Source: Moniliella sp. 'wahieum'
Lineage: Eukaryota; Basidiomycota; Moniliellomycetes; Moniliellales; Moniliellaceae
Direction: 5' to 3'
Length of the DNA: 64,000 nucleotides
Assembly: GCA_003971905.1 (NCBI GenBank)
Contig: RSEE01000112.1
Coordinates: 25,001 to 89,000, forward strand
The notes below the pieces were generated by a model. The model had not been told where the DNA came from. It made no database searches and worked only from the letters and a program-made list of their open reading frames with translations. Shown piece after piece: positions 56,934 through 64,000 of this stretch. Each line of letters opens with the position of its first letter. Position 1 is the stretch's first letter. The position numbers and the translations under genes were made by a program.

Positions 56934-58556
56934 CTACATCTTGGAGCTCCACAGGTCCCACGTCACATGCCACACGTCCTTCAACTGATCATAACTCATA
57001 GACTCATCGATCCTATTCGCTGCTCGGAGCGTGGCCCCGATATGTTCGGCAGATCGGACAGCACGTGCGTATTCAGAGCTCAGAGCGACGGGAACTGCAT
57101 GCCTGCTCGACCTTGGTTGAACACCTGGTCCTTCACCACTTGGGCCAGCAGACCATAGTGCGCGTCTCCCACCACCTTGCGCGCCTCCCCCGCCACTTGC
57201 TGCAGCCCAGGCTCGTCCCGGTGCTGCCGGAGCGCCGTGAGCAGCGTGTGGATCTGCTCTTGCGTCTTGGCTTGCGATGCGGACGGAAACGGGGTCTGGG
57301 TCTGGGAAGGCGATTGGGATTGCGAGGGCTGGGATTGGGATTGGGATGGGATTGAGATTGGGATTGGGATTGGGACTGGGACTGGGACTGGGACTGGGAT
57401 TGGGACTGGGACTGGGATGGGAGGGCGGCAGCTGCACTGTGGGTTCCGTTGGTGGCTCTTGGGTGGCTTCGGCACCGCCTCCCGCGCCCGCGGCCGTGGC
57501 AGTGGCAGGGGCCGGGCGGGAGGCGACCGGGTCGGTACGGGGAGTGGTGTTGGTCGTCGGTTGCTCCGCTGGGGTCGGTTCGGTCGTTCCCGGGGGCAGG
57601 AGTCGCCATTGTGCAGCTGCGACGTCGGATGCGGCCTCGGTGCGGGCCGAGGAGGAAGCAAGGAGGGACATGTCACCTTCCTTGAACCGAGCCGCTGACG
57701 CGGCAGCTTGCTGGGCCAAACTTTCTGGACGCCGTCCAAGCGGCGGCGAGGTGGGCGAGTTGGCCAACATAAAACGGGGCATTGTTGACCAGGGGGGAAT
57801 CAGCCAAGGTGGCGACCCAGTACTTGTGCCACAGCCGCGCGAGCACATGCGCATCCGTCGAGGTTTTGAACACCTCGATTGGCAGTGCATAGTATCGATC
57901 GGCATGGACGCCAAAGTCGGCTTGCTTGGCGGAGGGGATGAACTGGTACGCGCGCGGTTCGGCCTTCTTGCTGTTTTCGGGCAAGGTACGGAACGCTCCG
58001 ATTTCCACCTTGCCCGCGGCCATGGTGCGTTTGGGATCGACGACGATGGCCAGCCAGGGCTCGTTGTACGTCTGGTTCAGCGCTTGGGTCGCCACGTCAA
58101 TCCCCGAGAGCCAACAGCCGTACCCCGGGGGGAGTGGTACCAGCCCATGACGTTCTCCCCGCGCTGGACCTGGTGCGACGTCTCGGTAAACTGGACCATG
58201 TACTCGTACGCCTCGGCATGCGCATTCACCCGCGTCTCGGTGCCTTCGACCGGGAGCGCAAACACATCCATCACATACAACGTCCGCGTCGCCTCGTCCA
58301 CCTTGCCCTGCAGCAGGCCCATCCCTCCAGCTCGCCGCCCGACTTGGCATGCATCGCCATCTGATCAGCGCCACCACCGACACGCGCACGCGCACAAACC
58401 ACTCGCCGTCCGCCTGCCACGGCCGCGCGGCACTGAGCCGTTGCTGCGCCGCGGCGTCGTACACCAGCACCAGGTCCTCGGGCGGAGCGTGAGCACGTTG
58501 TTGCTGATTTCGAACGCGGCCTGCGCCAGCACGGACGGGTCGGGCGCACTGGACAT
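56934..58556 (-). CDS. CSN5: COP9 signalosome subunit 5 (CSN5/Jab1), deneddylase
   Basis: Zinc metalloprotease subunit that removes Nedd8 from cullins, controlling SCF-type ligases. It starts [20 protein letters not shown]. The MPN+ domain reads [85 protein letters not shown] and [20 protein letters not shown], then [20 protein letters not shown] and [16 protein letters not shown]. The HSHP of the JAMM motif (HxH...D) is lost only through a one-base gap at about 58128, between C runs; restoring an A would give the canonical motif, so the enzyme is probably active. About 540 residues, longer than the usual 330-370: a Pro/Thr-rich, repeat-encoded insertion ([14 protein letters not shown]) precedes the C-terminal helix region ([20 protein letters not shown]). 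Confidence 0.93.
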
Positions 58557-59212
58557 GGGGAGAGCGGGCAGCGACGGTGGTGGTGGTGGTGGTGGTGGGG
58601 TGGTGGTGTGGGGCGAGAGGGCGCCCCGGCCAGACCGACACCGAGCGGCGCACGGGCGGCTGTGTGCTGAGGTAAGCACCCGGGGGGGGGGGGGTGGTTT
58701 ATGGGGTTTAGCCAGTTGAGAACCCACCCTTGGCTGGCTCCAGCAGATGTACGCACACCGCCTGCCTCTCTCTTCGGTCCCTCGCCGCGCCCCTCTGCCC
58801 TCGTGTCGCTACGTCCGCGTGTGAGCCTGTGCTGTACAAATGGACAATGCACTCGTGCTGGGCGGTCGGCAGGGCTCATCCTCCCCCGTGCCGTGCCCCG
58901 CTCGTAGATACGAAAAAAAAAGGTATGGTGTACATGCCAACGCCTGCTCCCGCTCGCCCGCAGCCTTGCAAGCAAAGCGACGAGGGTGCGTCCACCGGTG
59001 CGGCCCTCACAGGAACCCTTGGTGCAACGATCACGGTGCAAGCTCCCTCTAATCAGTGCACAGTATACTCCGTACTCAGTCCACCCAGTCCCTGTCGACT
59101 CTGGTCCCGGTCAGCTGCCACTGGCCCTGTCCCTGTCCCATGGCGCAGCTCAGTGATCCGCGGTTCAGGGCGCGGGCCGAGACTCAGGGCTGCGATCAAG
59201 ATTCAATCCAAA
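58557..59212. other. CSN5 promoter region and 3' flank of the RING gene
   Basis: No gene. A GGT repeat at 58573-58601 lies just upstream of the CSN5 start, and a 15-base G tract at 58681-58695 further up. Confidence 0.5.
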
Positions 59213-60559
59213 TCATCTTGGCATCGGCATGCCAATCCGACCGACGCTCGGGTCCGCGCTGTGCGTCCGGGCCCGGCTCGGTCCATGCCGGGGGGAGCAG
59301 GCGCAGACGCACTGGGTGCGGGCGAAGCAGAAGCAGCTCTCGGAGCTGCGGCAGGCGCATCGTGGCATCATGTGCGTCGTGGCGTCGTGTGCGTCGGACC
59401 AGAAGGACTCAAACAGGGAGCGCAACCGTGGGCCCAACGGAGGCGGCTGCGACGAGGGCAGTTGCGCACGGCAAACCGGACACGTATTGTGCATCTTGAG
59501 CCAGGGCACGAGGCAGGTGGCATGGAAAAGGTGTTGGCAGGGTAACAGCATCGCCTGGTCCGTCGGGATGGTCGGGTCAAACCCTTCTTCGGGGGCCGTG
59601 GCCGTGGGGTGGCAGAGGGTGCCGAGCCCGGCGCTTCTTCGCCGCGTGCGCGCAGGGGCAGAAGAAGAAGCCTCCGGCGGCGGGAGAAACTCGTCGGTAC
59701 AAATGGGGCATTCGGTCGGGTTCTTAGTTGGCCAACTGGGCCTTGTCGCCAGTACTAAACCGGGGCAAGGCAGCGATCGCTTCTTGCGACGCAGGTGGTT
59801 CGCCCCCGCCCTGGCCACGTAACAGCTCTCAAACGATTGGGGCAAGACCAAGTCACGAAAGGGCATCATCCACTCCATCATGTGCGCCATCGGGTCTCCC
59901 GCGCCGGCGGCGGTGCGTCCCCGTCCCGCCGGCCCGGCCGCCAGGCGCAGTGAACCGATACGGACCCTGCCCTCGTCCGTCTTGCAAGTCTTCCATGAAG
60001 TCGACAGGCTGCGGAAAATCGAGTAGGGGCGTCCTCGGCCGCACCAGCACGATCCCTAGCATCCGAAGGCGTCGGCGTCTCGGGCGACGGGGCGTTGGAC
60101 GCGGCGGGCGGGGTCGGCAGGCCCGTGGACTCGCCATTCAGACCCATCAGACCTGCCATGGGCTCGAATGTCCATTGGCGGCCCGAACGAGATTCGTTGT
60201 CCCGACGGGGACGGGCGAGGCGGGGAAAAGGCAGCGGAGGAAGAGGCGGAGGCAGGGGCGGGGGGCAGGCCAAACGGACCGACCCACTCCATGGTGAGGG
60301 CCGAGCTGGAGGCGGCCAGGGGCGGCGGAGGGGTCGGTGGTGCGAGGGCACGGAGGAAGGTGGGGAAGATGGAGTCGGACGGGGAAGGGGGTCGATGGGG
60401 GGGGGGGGCATAGGGGGGCTGACGAGCTCGACAAAGTCGCTGCCGCATGGGGACAGGTGGGGCCCTGGGGCTGCTGGACGAGGTTGGAGGTGTGCTGGCA
60501 TGGTGGCACCACCCGGCCTGCGGAGGCGGGGTGGGGGGGGTGGGGGTGGAGGCGGACAT
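59213..60559 (-). CDS. RING-H2 finger protein, probable E3 ubiquitin ligase
   Basis: About 448 residues. The N-terminal half is Pro/Ser-rich and low complexity ([17 protein letters not shown]; a [17 protein letters not shown]-like stretch). A conserved-looking middle reads [20 protein letters not shown] then [20 protein letters not shown]. The RING-H2 domain at about 59710-59450 has ECPICTDEF, a Ser/Pro loop, then [20 protein letters not shown] and [11 protein letters not shown]: Cys-Cys, Cys-His, His-Cys, Cys-Cys order. The C-terminus is Cys-rich. No transmembrane segment is evident, so cytosolic or nuclear action is likely; the substrate is unknown. Frame changes occur near 60160, 60060 and 59890. 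It is divergent from the Mpv17-like gene, sharing a promoter with seven CACGTG boxes. Confidence 0.8.
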
Positions 60560-60944
60560 GGCGGGGGGAATGGTGATGGTGGTGGTGGTGGTGATGGGGG
60601 ATGGCGGTTGGTGGTGGTGGTGTGGAGGGGCAGGGGCAAAGCGGCCAATGGGTTTCGATTGGGTTCGGGGCTGCTGAGCCAAGGCCGAGGCGGCTATCAA
60701 TGCTCAATCCACCGTCCCTCAGCCACGCCACTGCAACTTTCACAACCCACGTGACCGCACACGTGATCCCACACGTGCCACCGCACACGTGATCCCACAC
60801 GTGCACCCGCACACGTGACTGTGCACGTGACACCCCCACTGGCCCAAGCAGCTGCTCGCGCGAGCGACTGGGAGCGACGGGCGCGGTGGTTACCGCCGCG
60901 CAGAGCAGCCGCCCCAGCATCGCCACAACTTCGCCCACGCCATA
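60560..60944. promoter_or_regulatory. Bidirectional promoter, RING-H2 and Mpv17-like genes
   Basis: 385 bp between divergent start codons, dominated by the CACGTG array described separately. Confidence 0.6.
60748..60829. promoter_or_regulatory. Array of seven CACGTG E-boxes
   Basis: Perfect CACGTG palindromes start at 60748, 60760, 60772, 60786, 60798, 60812 and 60824, spaced 12, 12, 14, 12, 14 and 12 bp, i.e. a little over one helical turn. The core unit is CACACGTGATCC or similar. CACGTG is the site of bHLH factors of the Cbf1/Pho4/USF class. Confidence 0.85.
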
Positions 60945-61595
60945 ATGGACCTTCTCTCGCGCCTGCTCGCCGCAGCCACCGCCACGTCAGCACGCCGCAT
61001 CGCCACCACCGGTGCGCTCTATGCCCTGAGCGACGTCCTTTCCCAGTCCATCGCCCCCCCCACCACCACCGCCACCGTCACCACCACCACCGCCACCCCC
61101 GCGCGCTGGGACGCCGCCCGCACCCTCCGCCTCGCGCTCTATGGCGCCGCCGTCTTTGCGCCCCTGCAGGACGTCTGGCTCGGCACCGTCATTGAGCGCG
61201 TCCCCTGGGGCACCGCGGCCAAGGTCGCGCTGGACCAGCTGACCATGTCGCCGTTCGGCCTGCTTCTCTTCCTCGTGTACACTGCCTGGCTCCAGCCCTT
61301 GCCTGTGGTGCGTGGTGCGCCTCGCGTGCGCTTCCGCGCATGGCGCCCCGACGCGCTCCGCACCCGCACCCACGCCGCCAAACGCAAGATCCACCTCGAC
61401 TTTTGGCCGACGCTCAAGCGATCGTGGGCGGTGTGGGTGCCGGTGCAGGTGATCACGATGCGTCTCGTGCCGCCCCATGCGCGTCTGCTGTTCTGCACCT
61501 TGGTCGGGGTGGTGTGGAACTGCTTTTTGTGTCTGGTCGCTGTGCGCCAGACCAAGCAGGAGCAGGCCGACGTGCTGCCCTTAACGCGCATCTGA
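60945..61595 (+). CDS. Mpv17/PMP22/Sym1-family inner-organelle membrane protein
   Basis: 216 residues in a single open frame, with no frame change. Proteins of this family (yeast Sym1, human MPV17) are four-helix channels of the mitochondrial inner membrane or peroxisome, needed for metabolite balance under stress. The N-terminus MDLLSRLLAAATATSARRIA resembles a mitochondrial presequence. Family marks: ALYALSDVLSQSI, LRLALYGAAVFAPLQDVWLG, ALDQLTMSPFGLLLFLVYTA, FWPTLKRSWAVWVPVQVITM, RLVPPHARLLFCTLVGVVWN and CFLCLVAVRQTK. Usual length is 175-220. A Thr-rich insertion (TTTATVTTTTATP) follows the first helix. It starts at the ATG in CCATAATGGACC. Confidence 0.88.
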   Translation: MDLLSRLLAAATATSARRIATTGALYALSDVLSQSIAPPTTTATVTTTTATPARWDAARTLRLALYGAAVFAPLQDVWLGTVIERVPWGTAAKVALDQLTMSPFGLLLFLVYTAWLQPLPVVRGAPRVRFRAWRPDALRTRTHAAKRKIHLDFWPTLKRSWAVWVPVQVITMRLVPPHARLLFCTLVGVVWNCFLCLVAVRQTKQEQADVLPLTRI

Positions 61596-62578
61596 CGTCC
61601 AAGGCAGTAAGTCGCTGCACGCATGTCTCCGCTGTTGGCCACCGTCGCCCTGCGCCTCGCCGGCCGCCTGGGAGAAAACACTGTCCACCCTCGATCCCCC
61701 TCGCACCCGTCTCCTGTCCCCCTTCGTTCTCTTAGCCTGCATGCGCTCCTTGATTGATCCCAACCGCGCTTTCTCCTTCTCCTCCCGCCACGACACGCAC
61801 CGCCATCCGCTTCCCTCTGAACGCTGCCTCTGCCCACCTGATCCACCTCCGCATTCAGCCTCCCCCGGGGTAGACCCACAGTCCGCACGTCTGTCAATAA
61901 CCGTTCCGGCAGCGGCCTGGATAGCATGGCGTCCATTCGCTCCTCAGCTCTCGGTCCTCAGTTCCTGTCCCGCTGTGACCCTTTTGGGCTCGCTCTGCTC
62001 CCTTGCCTGAGTCGGGGGGGGGGATCGATCGAGGGGTGATGCCGCTTCCTCAGGTAAGAATGTCCCGGCACGTCGGTACGTCGGTGTAGCTGTGTTCCCC
62101 TCCGCCCCGCTTAGTCTGGGTTGGGTCTGCGGGATGGCCGTGCCAGCCTGGGGCGCTGTGTGCGGCTCATCGCGTTCGGATTGCTGCGATTGTCCTAGGC
62201 AGAGTTTGTACCATGTGTTTTTTATGATGCCCACCCAAGGATGGGGCAGAAGCAAACGCAGGCACCAGCACCGCGTTCTTATCGAGCTCGTCGTGCTGTC
62301 TGCGTTCACTGGGGTGGAAACGCACGGTGAGGGGGCACCCTCTGATGAAGCAGAAGTGCAATCCTTATCCTTGTTGACGAGACGGGCGTTGGAAACGCTC
62401 CGCGTCCTCCCCGCCATGGAATGGCGCATCTCCTTTCCTACCCATTTGCCTGACCATAGCGTCGCGCACAAGGCCAGTGGGCATTGTGCTGTGCCCCGCG
62501 GGACAGACACGATGGCCGGGACTACATAGCCGTCGATCATCCATCCCATCCCCTCCGGTCCCGCCGACCTCCCCCCCC
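61596..62578. other. Convergent intergenic region
   Basis: Just under 1 kb between the 3' ends of the Mpv17-like and dioxygenase genes. Open frames here (e.g. minus strand 62870-61944) look like read-through or shadows; no motif is recognised. Confidence 0.45.
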
Positions 62579-63493
62579 TCACCCGAACGTAACGTCCGAC
62601 CGGAGCACCCACTTGACTCCGGCCGTAGGTGGGCGCGCTTCGTGCAGCATGCATGCCTGTCCCCACACACGGTGCCCCACCCCACCGCCGCCGCCGCCGG
62701 CACGCCACCCAGGTCAGCAACCAACCGATACCGATTCGTTTGTGTCTCCCTTGGCAGTCGCAGCCGCTCGGAAGGGAGGGGGGGGGGGGGACGTACATCG
62801 CCATGGCGGTGGAGCAGTGCGGCGCCTCGTTCGAGCGGCATGACAATTTCCTTATCGGGTCGCTTGGCATGGTCCTGGTAAAACACCGTCTCGCCGCCTA
62901 CCACGCCATCTTGTGCGCCCGTCAGGTAAATGAGCAGTGTCCATTCTCTTTTTGCCCGTGATGGTATCCACCACACTACCATCGTAGTGCGCGCCAAACG
63001 CCTGGCCGGGCAGGTAACGGTACACACGAATGTTGGAGTTGAGACCGGTGGCGTGCAAGCCTTTGATCTTTCCTTCGCTGCCCACCCAGGTACGGCAGGC
63101 AGGCGCGAGCAACTGCCACAAGGTATGGGCAAACTGCACGTCCTCAATCGACCAGCGCTCGTTGCTACGACTCGCTTCGCCTCGTCGCGCCGGCGGCGGG
63201 GAGGAGGAAGGGTGGGCATCGCACGCCTGGATCAGCGCATGGCACTCTTGCCGAGTGAAAAAGTTGTGCACCACCCCCAGTTGGTCTGCTAGGCGCCAGT
63301 CGATCGAGCTGGGGTCCAACCCGGGCTGCGGCGCCAAGCGCGGCCACACCATGCGGGCCCCCGACCGGGACCCAGCACGTGGGCCGCCCGCCTTGCTCGG
63401 CGCTTGCGACGGTGCAGACTTGGATTTGGCTTTGGCTTTGGATTTGGGGTTGGAGGTGGTGGTGGCGGCGGGCGTGGACTTGGACTTGGCCAT
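62579..63493 (-). CDS. Prolyl-4-hydroxylase-like 2-oxoglutarate/Fe(II) dioxygenase
   Basis: Exons 63493-62797 and 62656-62579, with a 140-bp GTACGT intron; about 257 residues. A basic N-terminus (NPKSKAKAKSKSAPS) may direct nuclear or nucleolar location. The P4Hc domain has WRLADQLGVVHNFFTRQECH, SNIRVYRYLPGQAFGAHYDG with the metal-binding HxD, REWTLLIYLTG, GGETVFY, and, joined across the intron, CMLHEARPPTAGVKWVLRSD, giving the distal His and the 2-oxoglutarate-binding Lys. A one- or two-base gap lies near 62950 (KKR|EWTLL). Substrate is unknown; no signal peptide is seen, so an intracellular target rather than collagen-like secreted protein is likely. A TGACGTCA lies about 90 bp upstream of the start. 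Confidence 0.88.
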
Positions 63494-64000
63494 GCTGCTC
63501 GCCGTGGGGAAGGCAGGTGGGTGGGGGGACGCGGCGGTGGTGGAACAGAGGTGGGAGAGTGCGGCTGCCCTCGCCGTGCCGTGACGTCAGCGGCTGCCCC
63601 TTCGGGTGGCGGCGGCACAGCGGAGCAAGAATGAAAGCCAGCAGTTCGAGACGCCCAACCGACCATTTCCACCCGCTGCGCACCAAGAAAGAAGCAAGAG
63701 GGGACGGAGAGACAAGAGCGGGGGGCGCTTCGTTCTTCGTTCTTCGTACTTCGTGCGCACACCCGCTCGCAGGAGCATCTCTTATGTGTGCAGAACTGCC
63801 GGTGAGCCCCACCAGCCATGGAGAACAGGTCATCTCGCTGCCTGCCCCCGCCCCTTTCCAGCAGCACAGCAACCATCACGAAACCCCCAGCGTCCATCAA
63901 AAGCAATATGTACGACGAGCGGATAAGACCCGCGGGTGGACCATATCCATACGAGGCCTGGGGCTAGGTCTGAAAGGCCTCAAACCATCAACGAACTCTC
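63494..64000. other. Promoter side of the dioxygenase gene and window end
   Basis: No gene seen. A TTCGTTCTTCGTTCTTCG repeat lies at 63728-63752. An AGGCCT motif recurs near 63976. Confidence 0.45.
63582..63589. promoter_or_regulatory. TGACGTCA upstream of the dioxygenase gene
   Basis: Perfect CRE/ATF palindrome 89 bp upstream of the start codon at 63493. Confidence 0.5.

Noticed and set aside
60748-60829. CACGTG array as a CRISPR-like repeat
   Set aside because: Units are 6-bp palindromes with 6-8-bp spacers in a eukaryotic promoter; no spacer diversity or cas genes.
61944-62870. 308-codon minus-strand open frame past the dioxygenase stop
   Set aside because: It overlaps the intron and second exon of the dioxygenase in another frame and shows no conserved sequence of its own.

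Overview
The window is nuclear DNA of a basidiomycete fungus, probably Agaricomycotina (inferred). The evidence is GC-rich sequence, short introns of about 57-190 bp, mostly single-copy eukaryotic housekeeping genes, and a fungal-type gene set: Rxt3, an ARID/SWI1-like protein, an Lcl3-like nuclease, a secreted RlpA-like protein, and F-box paralogs. I cannot name the species. Nearly every intron I could delimit begins GT(A/G)CG(T/C), usually GTACGT, with C at +4. No transposon, tRNA, rRNA or CRISPR array was recognised.

Layout. 1-8.3 kb: a tandem pair of large F-box genes on the minus strand; the first copy is degenerate. 8.3-11.5 kb: no gene seen. 11.5-16.7 kb: two minus-strand oxidoreductases, a MOSC/reductase/2Fe-2S fusion and a peroxisomal copper amine oxidase. 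18.6-22.8 kb: divergent Rxt3 (histone deacetylase complex) and SRP68 (protein targeting). 24.7-31.6 kb: an ARID-domain, glutamine-rich SWI/SNF-type protein and a bZIP factor. 32.9-34.7 kb: an unassigned membrane protein with a large CTTTG satellite in one intron. 38.2-45.9 kb: aspartate aminotransferase, XPF/Rad1 nuclease, Lcl3-like nuclease and ribosomal stalk protein P1. 47.9-53.6 kb: a small secreted RlpA-like protein, an unassigned gene and a divergent eEF1A-like protein. 54.3-63.5 kb: B-type cyclin, CSN5, a RING-H2 protein, a Mpv17/Sym1-family protein and a prolyl-4-hydroxylase-like dioxygenase.

The genes do not form one pathway. Themes present are chromatin and transcription (Rxt3, ARID protein, bZIP), protein turnover (F-box, CSN5, RING), translation and secretion (P1, eEF1A-like, SRP68), cell cycle and DNA repair (cyclin B, XPF), and redox or organelle enzymes (amine oxidase, MOSC-reductase, Mpv17-like). 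Several neighbours share divergent promoters, and one of these holds seven CACGTG boxes.

Caution: most conserved genes here are interrupted by one- or two-base frame changes beside homopolymers or short repeats, with conserved residues continuing in the next frame. I read these mainly as consensus errors in the assembly. CDS spans below therefore cover the whole gene, and the exons described include unresolved frame changes.
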